NCBI GenBank assembly: GCA_027533185.1
Contig: JAPZTS010000011.1
Coordinates: 1-64,000, forward strand
Source: Leptospira sp.
GTDB lineage: Bacteria > Spirochaetota > Leptospiria > Leptospirales > Leptospiraceae
Direction of reading: 5' to 3'
DNA: 64,000 nucleotides
The position numbers and the translations under genes were made by a program. Below are positions 16,824 through 25,918 of the stretch, in pieces. Below the pieces are notes generated by a model, which did not search any database, was not told the DNA's origin, and saw only the letters and a list, made by a program, of their open reading frames with translations. Every line of letters begins with the position of its first letter. The stretch's first letter is position 1.

Positions 16824-18617
16824 ATGAAAAGTGATAAAAAAATAGCAGTAGTCGATTTTGGGGGGCAATACGCTCACCTGATTGCATCCAGGATCCGCCG
16901 GCTCGGGGCCTACACAGAAATACTTTCAAATGATGAGCCGATTTCCACCTACGAGTCGTTTGCGGGTATTATCCTTTCTGGCGGTCCAAGTAGCGTTTAT
17001 GAACCCAATGCTCCGAAACTACCCAACGAATTTTTCCAAATCAAAGCACCAATCCTTGGAATTTGTTATGGCCACCAACTACTCATGTTAGCTTTAGGAG
17101 GTGATGTCAAATCCTCTCACTCCAAAGAATATGGCCCTGCTGTCTTACAAATCCAAAACCAAGGACATTCCCTTTCCAAATCTCTCTCTCTCCAAACAAA
17201 GGTTTGGATGAGCCATGGTGATGAGGTTGTTTCTTTACCCAAAGGTTTCGATATTGTGGGTTCTTCTGAAAATTGTAAGTATGCGTTTGTCGCAAATGAA
17301 TCGGAAAAAAAATTTGGAATCCAATTCCATCCAGAAGTTACACACTCTGAGGAAGGAGAAATCTTACTAAAGAACTTTATAGAAATTTGTGGGGTAACAA
17401 GTAGTTGGAGTATCTCTCAATTTTTAGATCAAAAAATAGCCGAATTGCAAAAACAAGTCCCCGTCGGAAAGAATGTTTTCCTTTTGGTTTCTGGTGGAGT
17501 GGATTCAAGCGTCGCATATCTATTGTTAGTAAAGGCACTCGGTAAAGACCGAGTGAAGGGTCTACTAGTAGATACAGGCTTTATGCGAAAGAACGAAGTA
17601 CAAGATCTTTTAGAAAACCTGCACCAAGTCGGAATTGATCTGACGGTTTGGGATGAATCAAAGATATTTTATTCAGCACTTCGAAATGAATTTGATCCCG
17701 AGAAAAAAAGAGGGATCGTTGGTGATTTATTTTTAGAAGCACAAAAGAAGGCAACTACGTCCTTGAATTTAGACTCTGAACATTGGTTACTCGGCCAAGG
17801 AACCATCTATCCAGATACTATCGAGTCGGGAGGAACAAAACATTCTCATAAAATCAAAACCCATCACAACCGAGTTCCTCAAATCGAAGCCTTGATCCGA
17901 GAAGGAAAGATTGTAGAGCCGATCGCAGATTTGTACAAAGACGAAGTCCGTGAATTGGGCAGGTACTTGGGTCTTCCAGAAAAATGGATAGAAAGACATC
18001 CCTTTCCTGGGCCAGGTCTTGTCGTTCGTATGATTGCCAGTCCCGAAAAGACTCCACCAAAGATCGATTTTACCACCTTAAAACTTCCAAAAACTGCAGA
18101 AATAGCGATCCTTCCCATCCTAGCTGTAGGAGTACAAGGTGACCAAAGGAGTTATTCACATTGTGCAGTTCTGAATGATTGTACGGACAATTGGAAGGTT
18201 CTAGAACAATCCGCCGTAGAGATCACCAATTTTAAGAAAGAAATCAATCGAGTTGTATTTGCTCCCGGGATACAAAACTTGGATTCTTTTTTCTACACCA
18301 AACTCACATTAGATAAAAAGGATACAGATGTTTTACGTGAGGCAGACGCCATTGTAAATCGAATCCTATATGAAGAAAAAATCCATACGAAGATCTGGCA
18401 GATGCCTGTTGTTCTAATTCCTGTGGGAATAAAGCCGAACAGTTTTGGAATTGTACTCCGACCAGTAGAATCTCAAGAAGCCATGACTGCGAATTTTTAC
18501 GAAATGGAGCGAAGGACTTTATTTGCTATACGTGAAGAACTTCTGAAAGTTCCCGAGATTAGCCTAGTGTTATATGATTTGACTCACAAACCACCAGGCA
18601 CCATCGAATGGGAGTAG
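16824..18617 (+). CDS. guaA: GMP synthase (glutamine-hydrolysing), eukaryote-type long form
   Basis: GuaA converts XMP to GMP with glutamine and ATP. Class I amidotransferase motifs are the nucleophile C81 in ILGICYGHQ and H169/E171 in FGIQFHPEV. The ATP-pyrophosphatase loop is SGGVDSS (223-229), followed by HPFPGPGLVVRMI. The protein has 597 residues, against about 510-525 in most bacteria. The extra part lies in the C-terminal domain (ILPILAVGVQGDQRSYSH, NRVVFAPGI, KIWQMPVVLIPV), which lines up in order with human GMP synthetase as I recall it, ending KPPGTIEWE. The start is the ATG just before KIAVVDFGGQY. Confidence 0.94.
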   Translation: MKSDKKIAVVDFGGQYAHLIASRIRRLGAYTEILSNDEPISTYESFAGIILSGGPSSVYEPNAPKLPNEFFQIKAPILGICYGHQLLMLALGGDVKSSHSKEYGPAVLQIQNQGHSLSKSLSLQTKVWMSHGDEVVSLPKGFDIVGSSENCKYAFVANESEKKFGIQFHPEVTHSEEGEILLKNFIEICGVTSSWSISQFLDQKIAELQKQVPVGKNVFLLVSGGVDSSVAYLLLVKALGKDRVKGLLVDTGFMRKNEVQDLLENLHQVGIDLTVWDESKIFYSALRNEFDPEKKRGIVGDLFLEAQKKATTSLNLDSEHWLLGQGTIYPDTIESGGTKHSHKIKTHHNRVPQIEALIREGKIVEPIADLYKDEVRELGRYLGLPEKWIERHPFPGPGLVVRMIASPEKTPPKIDFTTLKLPKTAEIAILPILAVGVQGDQRSYSHCAVLNDCTDNWKVLEQSAVEITNFKKEINRVVFAPGIQNLDSFFYTKLTLDKKDTDVLREADAIVNRILYEEKIHTKIWQMPVVLIPVGIKPNSFGIVLRPVESQEAMTANFYEMERRTLFAIREELLKVPEISLVLYDLTHKPPGTIEWE

Positions 18618-18624
18618 GATCAAG

Positions 18625-19059
18625 CTAAGGAAGCACTAGCCAAAGAACAGCCATGGTTCCCATTGTGATTTCTGGAAACCATTTTGCTAAGAATCCTTTT
18701 TCTTCCTTTGCTTCTGATTCATTTGGAGCTTTATCTCCCGTTGTAGATACTATTTCCGATTGCTTTTTCTCTGTATTGTCCTGGGGTTTTTCATCTTTTG
18801 AATTTCCAAATAACGAAGCAAAAAATCCCGGTTCTTCTTTTACCGGTTCTTCCCAAACTACAGGTGCAGACACGACAGAAATCGCGTTTGTCTTAAATAC
18901 TTGTTTGGTTCCATCTTTAAATTCCACTTGGGTTTCTGTTTTACTGATGGTCGACGTCTTTACATTATCTATAACAGTTTTGTCTTTTTTGATCATGACT
19001 TGGTCTGCGGGGAGACTCATAGCTGCCAAAAGAGAGAAGGTTACGAATATATTTCTCAT
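18625..19059 (-). CDS. Hypothetical secreted protein with C-terminal membrane segment
   Basis: About 144 residues: an N-terminal signal peptide (RNIFVTFSLLAAMSLPA) and a small beta-rich stretch (DQVMIKKDKTVIDNVKTSTISK, then VEFKDGTKQVFKTNAI). A Glu/Lys-rich linker follows, then a C-terminal hydrophobic segment (ITMGTMAVLWLVLP). I do not recognise it. The start could also be the ATG at 19083; neither has a clear ribosome-binding site. It converges with guaA across 7 bases. Confidence 0.55.
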   Translation of the reverse strand: MRNIFVTFSLLAAMSLPADQVMIKKDKTVIDNVKTSTISKTETQVEFKDGTKQVFKTNAISVVSAPVVWEEPVKEEPGFFASLFGNSKDEKPQDNTEKKQSEIVSTTGDKAPNESEAKEEKGFLAKWFPEITMGTMAVLWLVLP

Positions 19060-19193
19060 AAGAATAGCCAACGATCTACACATTAGATTACAAATGGTTT
19101 TTACAAAAGGAATGTTACAAACTTGTTAAAAGTCGAAATACTTTCCATTTGACACTTGAGTCCCCAATTTTAGCCTATCCAAAGTCACAGATT

Positions 19194-19264
<71 letters not shown>

Positions 19265-19285
19265 GTTCCATGTGACGCCCCTTAC

Positions 19286-19369
19286 GCCTGGATGGTGGAA
19301 TTGGTAGACACACAGGACTTAAAATCCTGTGGGAGTAATCCCGTGCGGGTTCGATTCCCGCTCCAGGTA
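19286..19369 (+). tRNA. tRNA-Leu (TAA)
   Basis: Acceptor GCCTGGA/TCCAGGT, anticodon TAA in GACTTAAAATC, a long variable arm (GGGAGTAATCCC) typical of leucine tRNA, and a T arm GCGGGTTCGATTCCCGC. Discriminator A73 follows. CCA is not encoded. A structured repeat region begins directly after it. Confidence 0.96.
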
Positions 19370-19377
19370 GAATCGAA

Positions 19378-19455
19378 CGACTACGAGCGAAAAAAATGGT
19401 AGCGACCCATAGGGAGCGTGAAGCCATTTTTCTGAGGACAGGATGTCCGAAGTCG
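19378..19455 (+). other. Structured non-coding segment after tRNA-Leu (three-way-junction-like)
   Basis: Three nested inverted repeats can be drawn. CGACT (19378-19382) with AGTCG (19451-19455) closes the segment. Inside it, AAAAATGG (19392-19399) pairs with CCATTTTT (19424-19431), and GGACA (19436-19440) pairs with TGTCC (19444-19448). The span 19370-19668 holds this segment and two copies of a 58-bp repeat; I see no gene in it. Confidence 0.5.
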
Positions 19456-19513
19456 CGAGTAGGACGGGCTGAGGTCGAAAGGCCAGGAAGGCCGAAGACC
19501 GAAGCGATTCCCG
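19456..19513 (+). repeat. 58-bp direct repeat, copy 1
   Basis: Identical over 58 bases to 19551-19608. It contains a hairpin GGTC-GGCC / GGCC-GACC with a purine-rich internal loop and ends in GCGATTCCCG, sharing CGATTCCCG with the T arm of the neighbouring tRNA-Leu. Confidence 0.9.
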
Positions 19514-19550
19514 CGGACGTTCTCAAACACACAAAAGTTAAATTAGCAGA

Positions 19551-19608
19551 CGAGTAGGACGGGCTGAGGTCGAAAGGCCAGGAAGGCCGAAGACCGAAGC
19601 GATTCCCG
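19551..19608 (+). repeat. 58-bp direct repeat, copy 2
   Basis: Exact second copy of the unit at 19456-19513, separated from it by a 37-base unrelated spacer, giving a 95-base period. The base composition (GC-rich, G/A-rich) is unlike the surrounding low-GC coding DNA. Confidence 0.9.
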
Positions 19609-19668
19609 TTTTTGTTCCAACCAAACCGAACACAAGTCATCAGACCAAACAAAAGCACCAATCACATT

Positions 19669-21549
19669 CTATTCACAGTTTTTCCCAATCCGAATCGGTG
19701 CCAATTTCCTTTCGACACCAAAACCAAACTCATAAAAAAACCCAAAATCGACAAATTCAGGTTCGGTTGTAAACTTGGGGAGTTTCTTCGGAATTCTAGA
19801 AACCGTAAACTTTGCATCCGCAAAAGAAACGGGAATTCGTTCCACTTCCCATTCTCTCTGCAATTTGAACTTTTGGTCTTGGTCAAAACTTTCTCGTTTG
19901 CGAACTTGAATCCAGATTTTGGGTTTATCCGTATCATTGACGTACGGACGTAGGTCAACTTCCAACTGAATGGGTTTCGTTCTTGGAATTCCTTTCGATC
20001 CAAAGTTAATGACTTCATCCAAACAGCCTGTGATTTTAAATTCATATGTTGGTCCCAGAACTGTCTTTGGCAAAAGAATCGACAAATTACTGTTAACTGT
20101 ATATTGTCCCCATTTAGAGGGAGTGTTGTTCATATGACGGACACGGTGGAGGAATAAGTCGTCAGTGGGTGTTTTTGACAACTGGTGCGCAATCCCTGTT
20201 GCGATCATTAGGTAGAGAACAAGTAGAATCGATATTGAGCTAGGTTTTTTGATACCATTATTCTTTTTACTTTTTCCATTCAAATACAGAGCGGTGATAG
20301 TTAAGAATGGCAAAAGGATTTCATCATCCAATAGAAAACATTGGGTGGTGCCTGCATAAAATAAAATAGGAACTCCTAGGAATAAAAGTCGTTTCGAATA
20401 CAGAGAATTTAAACTTTCCAAAACGAAGAAACTAAATAAAAGAAAGAGAAACCCTCCTGGAAGTCCCCCTAAAATCCAAAATTCTAAAAAATCAAAATGC
20501 GCGTGGGATTTAGGAGTTATAAAAAGATCATAGTAAGTGTAGGGGTGTTCTTCAACGATCGCTTTTGCGGATTCTTCAAATTCCTTACGATAGTTTCCTG
20601 ACCCGATACCCAAAAGCCAATTTTTCTCTAAAATTTGCCAATTGATTTTATGAATCCAGGTTCTTTGATTTTCTAACGAACGTTTAGCGAATAAATCATC
20701 TATCGATCTTTGAAAGAGCCAATTGGTATGGTAGAGGATTAGAATCAGAGTAAATAATGTGAGTAAAGTTAAAGCGCATTGTTTCCAAAATCTCCGAAAT
20801 GATTGGAGGGATGGACTTAGGAATATCAAATACGTAGCACTCATCCCGAAGAGAATGGATCTACTTTGGTTGAGGAAGAGGAGGAATAGACCCAAGAGTG
20901 ATATGCCTATGTAGAGAGGATAGATGTTGGATCTTTTCCCAATTCTTCGGTTTTTTTTTAGAATTCGGATTGTTTGGTAGAAAACCACTGGAAGGTAGAT
21001 TGCAAGGAGACCGCCATACGTTAGGTGGGTATTTTGAAATCCTATAGGAAGGTAGAAACCTAATCCAAATTCTGTCTGGTAAAGCAAATGGGGGAGTCTT
21101 CTTCCTTCCAAGTATTGGAATCCATCCATCACAAATGTTGAGAGCCGATAGGGAAATAGATAAGAGAAAAATCCAGAAAGGATGAGAAGGATTCCCCCGA
21201 AAAGAATATATTTTAAGAGCTCGGATTTCTCATTTTTTCTAAGAGGAATTAAGAAAAAGGCCGAGATCATCCAAACATCACCAAACTCAGATTTTATGAA
21301 AACTTGGAGCCAGTCAGGATTAGGATCTAAAGCCAGTGGAAAGAGCAAAAAGCTAAGATAAATCCCAAAAATTGTTAAATGTAGATGGGATAGCTTTGGG
21401 AATTTTGTCGAGGCGGTATAAAAAGCGAATGAAAAAAGTACGGAGAATCCCAAACAGATTTGAGACAAACTGGTTGAAAGAGGCGTCACGACCCAAAATA
21501 GTTTCAAAAAAAGGAAACTTGATTCCCTAAATGTTTCTTTCCGAATCAT
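19669..21549 (-). CDS. O-antigen ligase family protein (Wzy/WaaL-like)
   Basis: A 626-residue inner-membrane protein with about eleven to twelve hydrophobic helices in the first 430 residues. It has the long periplasmic-loop region expected of WaaL/Wzy_C proteins: LNQSRSILFGMSATYLIFL, then NQRTWIHKINWQILEKNWLLGIGSGNY and SHAHFDFLEFWILGGLPGGFLF, where the Arg and His are typical catalytic positions. A 170-residue C-terminal extracytoplasmic domain follows. It joins O-polysaccharide to lipid A-core or polymerises repeat units. AAGGA precedes the ATG. The gene is divergent from a glycosyltransferase gene 30 bases away, consistent with LPS assembly. Confidence 0.83.
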   Translation of the reverse strand: MIRKETFRESSFLFLKLFWVVTPLSTSLSQICLGFSVLFSFAFYTASTKFPKLSHLHLTIFGIYLSFLLFPLALDPNPDWLQVFIKSEFGDVWMISAFFLIPLRKNEKSELLKYILFGGILLILSGFFSYLFPYRLSTFVMDGFQYLEGRRLPHLLYQTEFGLGFYLPIGFQNTHLTYGGLLAIYLPVVFYQTIRILKKNRRIGKRSNIYPLYIGISLLGLFLLFLNQSRSILFGMSATYLIFLSPSLQSFRRFWKQCALTLLTLFTLILILYHTNWLFQRSIDDLFAKRSLENQRTWIHKINWQILEKNWLLGIGSGNYRKEFEESAKAIVEEHPYTYYDLFITPKSHAHFDFLEFWILGGLPGGFLFLLFSFFVLESLNSLYSKRLLFLGVPILFYAGTTQCFLLDDEILLPFLTITALYLNGKSKKNNGIKKPSSISILLVLYLMIATGIAHQLSKTPTDDLFLHRVRHMNNTPSKWGQYTVNSNLSILLPKTVLGPTYEFKITGCLDEVINFGSKGIPRTKPIQLEVDLRPYVNDTDKPKIWIQVRKRESFDQDQKFKLQREWEVERIPVSFADAKFTVSRIPKKLPKFTTEPEFVDFGFFYEFGFGVERKLAPIRIGKNCE

Positions 21550-21579
21550 ATTCTATCCTTAAGGTAGGTTTTAGTTCCT

Positions 21580-22401
21580 ATGGAAGGCAAGAGAAAAAGA
21601 AAACTATCCGTCGCAATCATTACATTTAATGAAGAGAAACATATCAAAGATTGCATTGAGTCTGTATTAGAAATTGCAGATGAAATTATTGTTCTCGATT
21701 CGTTTAGTACGGACAGAACAAAAGAAATCGCAGAGTCGTATCCTTCCGTACATTTTTCTGCATCCCCCTTTCCTGGGCATGTCGAACAAAAAAATAAGGC
21801 GATTGCCCTCTGTAAAAACGGCTGGGTTCTCTCTTTGGATGCAGACGAACGAGTGGATCCTACTCTGAAGGAAGAGATACTTGGGTTTCTAGAAAAAGAA
21901 GATATACTGGAAGTCGGGTTTAAAATTGCAAGGCTTACCAAACATATGGGTAGGTGGATCAAACACAGTGGCTGGTATCCACAACGCAGGTATCGACTGT
22001 TCCAAAAGGAATTTGCAACCTGGGTGGGGGAAAACCCTCATGATTATATTGAATTAAAACAGGGTAAACTGGGATCTGTTATGCGAGGAGATATTCTTCA
22101 TTTTAGTTTTGTAGATTTTTCTGCTCAGATCTATACGATAAACCAGTTTTCCAGTATCGTTGCCTATACACGTTTTTCTAAGGGACAAAAATTTTCCGTA
22201 TGGAAATCTATCCTTAAACCGTTTGGAAAGTTTATCGAAATCTACTTTTTTAAATTTGGATTTCTCGATGGAATCCCAGGTCTCTACATCGCCCTTGCTT
22301 CTTCCTTTTCCACTTTCCTTAAGTATGCAAAGATTTATGAATTGGAACGGGGAGAAATTTCCTTTCCATCAAATGTAAGAAAAGACTATGGCAAAAAATA
22401 A
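21580..22401 (+). CDS. Family 2 glycosyltransferase (LPS core type)
   Basis: A 273-residue GT-A enzyme. It begins LSVAIITFNEEKHIKDCIESVLEIADEIIVLDSFSTDRT, the donor nucleotide-binding start of GT2 proteins. LSLDADERVDP (about residues 86-96) holds the metal-binding DxD. The C terminus has amphipathic and hydrophobic helices (GFLDGIPGLYIALASSFSTFLKYAKIYE), as in WaaE/KdtX-like beta-1,4-glucosyltransferases acting on inner-core heptose. Divergence from an O-antigen ligase and linkage to gmhA support a lipopolysaccharide role. The exact sugar is not predictable. Confidence 0.86.
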   Translation: MEGKRKRKLSVAIITFNEEKHIKDCIESVLEIADEIIVLDSFSTDRTKEIAESYPSVHFSASPFPGHVEQKNKAIALCKNGWVLSLDADERVDPTLKEEILGFLEKEDILEVGFKIARLTKHMGRWIKHSGWYPQRRYRLFQKEFATWVGENPHDYIELKQGKLGSVMRGDILHFSFVDFSAQIYTINQFSSIVAYTRFSKGQKFSVWKSILKPFGKFIEIYFFKFGFLDGIPGLYIALASSFSTFLKYAKIYELERGEISFPSNVRKDYGKK

Positions 22402-23137
22402 GTCCTTATTTAAGCGGATATTTTTTTTCTGGAAAAAGAGTGGAGAAGGCGAACTCACTAGAAAGCTACCCAAAAAACAACCGAAAGACTTTACTTCCGA
22501 ATGGGAAATCTCGCGAGATACCTTTCAAAAAAAACTTCCGACCAAACGTATGAAGGTGGGTGAGTCTCTCACTCAGGGAAAAATTCGCATAACAAAAACA
22601 AATGAAAAACTGTTCCGTTTGGAAGGGAATGAGTTCTCGCTAATGATTCTAACTGGCAACCACCTTTTCAAAACCAAAGATGGGAAGTGGGGAGGCGTTC
22701 TCTATTTGGAAGAAGGGGAATTGAATCTGAACCTTAAAAAAGAAATAAGTGATTTGGAATCCTTTATATCTCGGCTATCCATCCCGAAAACGGATCTCCA
22801 TATCGATTCAAATGAAACAGTTGGGGATTGGAGGGAAATATTGAATTGGGAACGGTTTTGGAAAGAGCAGTTACTTTTGCAAATTTCACCAAACGCAATG
22901 GCGTTGGCTATTCTTGCCTTGGGAGAAGAGTGCCGGATTTTTTTTGAATCGGTTGCAACAAAACGACAGCGAGATCTCGTACGCGATGAATTCTTTTACT
23001 TGAATCTTGGTGCCGACGAACTCGGTAATCCTCACTCTAAAGTAAAAAATCTTTATGGATTTAGTTCTGCCATACAAGAATTTGGAACTAAAATTCAGCT
23101 GATTGGTGAACGAAGGAAGAAAGAAAATGGATTATAA
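22388..23137 (+). CDS. Conserved hypothetical protein
   Basis: A 249-residue basic, soluble protein without signal peptide. It begins with a Lys/Phe-rich stretch ([17 protein letters not shown]). The C-terminal half is helical ([41 protein letters not shown]). I could not place it in a family; a faint likeness of that helical stretch to FliG-type repeats is too weak to use. It overlaps the glycosyltransferase gene by 14 bases and gmhA by 11, so the three are translated as a unit. Confidence 0.6.
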   Translation: MAKNKSLFKRIFFFWKKSGEGELTRKLPKKQPKDFTSEWEISRDTFQKKLPTKRMKVGESLTQGKIRITKTNEKLFRLEGNEFSLMILTGNHLFKTKDGKWGGVLYLEEGELNLNLKKEISDLESFISRLSIPKTDLHIDSNETVGDWREILNWERFWKEQLLLQISPNAMALAILALGEECRIFFESVATKRQRDLVRDEFFYLNLGADELGNPHSKVKNLYGFSSAIQEFGTKIQLIGERRKKENGL

Positions 23138-23714
23138 ACGATTGATTGAAGATCAAATAGAGGATTCGATTGCGGTTAAACAAAACCTACTTCCTCTTCT
23201 TTTGAACGATATCCAAAAGGCTGGGGAAATTCTCGTAGATTCACTGCGCAATGATGGTACTGCTTTCTTTTGTGGCAACGGTGGGTCTAGCTGTGATGCT
23301 TCTCACATTGCTGCCGAATTGGTCGTACGTTACAAATCGGGAAATGAAAGGAAAGCAATTCCCGCGTTGGCCTTAAATGCGGACCAAGCCGTGATCACAG
23401 CCTGTTCAAATGATTATGGGTATGAATATGTTTTCCAAAGACAAGTCCAAGCTTTCGGAAGACCGAAAGATGTTTTTGTTGGGCTAACTACCTCTGGCAA
23501 TTCGCAAAATATCATTTTGGCGGTAGAAGAAGCAAAAAAAATCGGTATGAAGACGATTTTACTTTTGGGTGGTACTGGCGGAAAGCTAAAGTCAGTAGCT
23601 GATTGTGAGATCATCGTTCCTTCAAAGACCACCGCAAGGATTCAAGAATCTCATATTTTGATTGGGCACATTCTTTGTTCCATTGTCGAGAAAAACCTAT
23701 TCAATTTGGATTAG
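23127..23714 (+). CDS. gmhA: Phosphoheptose isomerase GmhA (SIS domain)
   Basis: GmhA converts sedoheptulose 7-phosphate to D-glycero-D-manno-heptose 7-phosphate, the first step of ADP-heptose synthesis for LPS. The 195-residue SIS-domain protein shows [23 protein letters not shown] (phosphate-binding Ser/Gly loop and catalytic residues), [10 protein letters not shown] and a C-terminal [20 protein letters not shown] with the catalytic His. The ATG at 23127 follows AAGGAAG and is preferred to an upstream in-frame start. Later pathway steps (kinase and adenylyltransferase) lie at 46.9-48.4 kb in this window. Confidence 0.93.
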   Translation: MDYKRLIEDQIEDSIAVKQNLLPLLLNDIQKAGEILVDSLRNDGTAFFCGNGGSSCDASHIAAELVVRYKSGNERKAIPALALNADQAVITACSNDYGYEYVFQRQVQAFGRPKDVFVGLTTSGNSQNIILAVEEAKKIGMKTILLLGGTGGKLKSVADCEIIVPSKTTARIQESHILIGHILCSIVEKNLFNLD

Positions 23715-23717
23715 GTA

Positions 23718-24506
23718 GTGGAAACGAGTCAGAATGGAGTTGACTTGGTTGACATATTGGATGCTCATCTCCAATTGCCTTCTGGTCAAAAAATATGGGC
23801 CGAAATTTCTTTTCGCCTAACAACTTCAAAAATTAGTATGTTAGTCGGTGCCTCGGGTTCTGGCAAATCTACTCTCGGACTTTCTCTTTTCGGAATCCTC
23901 CCAAAATATGCAAAAGTCCACGCGAAACGTTTCCATGTTTTAGGACAAGATTTGATTCAATTGGGACAAAGGGACTATCAAAAGCGAGTTCAGAAAGATT
24001 TGTTCTTAGTGCCACAAAACCCCAATTTAGCGTTCCATCCATATCGTAAGATTTCTTCTCAAATGGAGGACTTCCTCAAATTTTCCCGAAACCGAGAACT
24101 ATCGAAAGAAAGTATTTTGAGGCTTTGGGAAGAATTGCAGATTAGAGATCCTGAGACAAAGTGGGATAGTTTTCCTGCGAGTCTCTCGGGCGGTGAAAAA
24201 CAGCGGGTGTGTCTCTCTATGGCATTTTTGAAACAGACAAAAATTTTGGTTCTGGATGAACCAACAACAGGATTGGATGCATTCTCGGAGAAAATTGTCC
24301 TCGAAGCTGTAAAAAAACTATCAAAGTCGGGTGTTGCCGTCGTTTTTATTACTCATGACCTTCGTATTGCCGAAAGTATGGGTTCCTGGATTACGATAAT
24401 GAAAGAAGGGAAAGTTTTGGAATCAGGACCAATTCTATCAAAAAGTTTTGTACCGAAATCGGATTATGGAAAAGAATTACTCAATGCCCACCAGATTTTT
24501 TTATAA
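23718..24506 (+). CDS. ABC transporter ATP-binding protein (Opp/Nik-like), orphan
   Basis: A 262-residue nucleotide-binding protein: Walker A GASGSGKST (about residue 43), Q-loop LVPQNPNLAFHPYR, signature LSGGEKQRV, Walker B ILVLDEPTTGLD and H-loop VFITHDLR. The Q-loop wording is that of dipeptide/nickel importers (DppD, NikD). No permease or binding protein lies nearby, so the partner is elsewhere or it serves a non-transport role. The start is a GTG 3 bases after gmhA. Its 3' end overlaps the next frame. Confidence 0.85.
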   Translation: METSQNGVDLVDILDAHLQLPSGQKIWAEISFRLTTSKISMLVGASGSGKSTLGLSLFGILPKYAKVHAKRFHVLGQDLIQLGQRDYQKRVQKDLFLVPQNPNLAFHPYRKISSQMEDFLKFSRNRELSKESILRLWEELQIRDPETKWDSFPASLSGGEKQRVCLSMAFLKQTKILVLDEPTTGLDAFSEKIVLEAVKKLSKSGVAVVFITHDLRIAESMGSWITIMKEGKVLESGPILSKSFVPKSDYGKELLNAHQIFL

Positions 24507-25917
24507 ATGTATCTGGTCTGTTTTATTTTTCCCTCTTTCCATTTTTCCCGAATCCACAGACTCATTAAAAGGTTTGGATTCAACGCAATACCCAAATCTT
24601 CAAGTAGAATTTCATTCAAAGTATGAGATAGGAATGGATGATTCCATTTCCGTTATCGAACGTTCTGGAGAAGTGAAGCATATTGTAAGTCAGTTTCGTC
24701 TGCGAAAAAAAGAGGAACCGAATAGAATCAGGTTTATTCTATCTCTGCCGAGTTACTCGGGTGCTTCGGACAGAACTTGGTTTTTGCAGTTAGCTCGTTC
24801 CTTGGTAGATACGGTGGAAGGTGCGAAAGGCGAAAGTATACTCCATATCCAATCCGATAGTAATTTTCATCTATACGAAAAGGTCCGTGCGAGTGAATTA
24901 GGAACTGGATTCCCATATCCAAAAGAACCCAAAACCAAGAAACCGATCGAAGGATGGCGAAAGCTTTTGGAGCCAATCGAGAAGGAGAACGGTCTGGATA
25001 CAATTCTCCTTCTTGTGAGTTTTGAGGAGGAATGGTTTGATCGGATTCAAATTCCCGATTTTGCAAGAGAACTTCGTGAAAAGCAAATCAAACTTTTAGT
25101 GCTTTCACCTCAAATTCTTGAGGCCAATAAACTAGTTGGTTATGCGAATGGAGAATTTTACCAAATATCGCATAAAGAATCTTATGCGAAGTTGTTCCAA
25201 GAGCTACGAGGTTGGGTTTCACCGAATTATATACTAGAATATGAATCCCCATGGAATTTTTCAAAATGGGATAGAAATGAAATTCAAGTCAGTGTAAAAA
25301 GTATCGATAGATCCCTGAATCTTGAATTCGTATATGAGCTTTCCTTGGCAAAATCCCTTGGGGCTATTCTCAGGAACCCTTTCGTGTTTTTTCCTGTTAT
25401 CATTTTTTTAATCGCCCTCTGCTTTTCGGCCTTGTTTTACTTGAGAGGATTTGAGTCGCGCTCTTATGTGGCGGAACTTCCCATTCTATCTCCGAGTCAA
25501 GAGAGTGCGGATGAATCTATGGTCTACGATCATGTCTATGGGGAAACAATCGAAAAAGCGAACCGAGATAGAGAGATTGCTGCTATCACAAAAGAACCGA
25601 TTCCCTTATCAGGCAAAACGTATGAAATCGGTTTTCTGATACGTCGGGATGCCAGTGGAAACTCTGAAAAAAACTCGATTCAGACGAATGAGTTTTTTTT
25701 AGGCCGGTCTGAAAGAAATCACTTAGTCATTCGAGACCCATTGGTTTCTTTAGTTCATGCAAAGGTGAAAAAAGTGAAAGGGAAGTTTATTCTGTTTGAT
25801 TGTGCAAGTGATGGAGGAGTATACTTGAACGGCAAAAGGCTCCTTCGTCCCAAGGCGCTCCATGATTTGGACGAAATCCAAGTTGGTAAAACAAGTTTTT
25901 CCTTCCGAGGTAGGTAG
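24484..25917 (+). CDS. FHA-domain membrane protein
   Basis: About 477 residues: a signal peptide (CIWSVLFFPLSIFPES) and an extracytoplasmic region of about 290 residues that has a VWA-like feel (GEVKHIVSQFRLR, DTILLLVSFEEEWFDRIQI), though no MIDAS motif is clear. One membrane helix (PVIIFLIALCFSALFYL) follows. At the C terminus is a cytoplasmic forkhead-associated domain (FFLGRSERNHLVIRDPLVSLVHAKVK, LNGKRL), which binds phosphothreonine peptides. It probably links an envelope event to Ser/Thr-kinase signalling. The start is uncertain: TTG 24448, ATG 24466 and ATG 24484 are in frame; the last directly precedes the signal peptide. Confidence 0.72.
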   Translation: MPTRFFYKCIWSVLFFPLSIFPESTDSLKGLDSTQYPNLQVEFHSKYEIGMDDSISVIERSGEVKHIVSQFRLRKKEEPNRIRFILSLPSYSGASDRTWFLQLARSLVDTVEGAKGESILHIQSDSNFHLYEKVRASELGTGFPYPKEPKTKKPIEGWRKLLEPIEKENGLDTILLLVSFEEEWFDRIQIPDFARELREKQIKLLVLSPQILEANKLVGYANGEFYQISHKESYAKLFQELRGWVSPNYILEYESPWNFSKWDRNEIQVSVKSIDRSLNLEFVYELSLAKSLGAILRNPFVFFPVIIFLIALCFSALFYLRGFESRSYVAELPILSPSQESADESMVYDHVYGETIEKANRDREIAAITKEPIPLSGKTYEIGFLIRRDASGNSEKNSIQTNEFFLGRSERNHLVIRDPLVSLVHAKVKKVKGKFILFDCASDGGVYLNGKRLLRPKALHDLDEIQVGKTSFSFRGR

Positions 25918-25918
25918 A

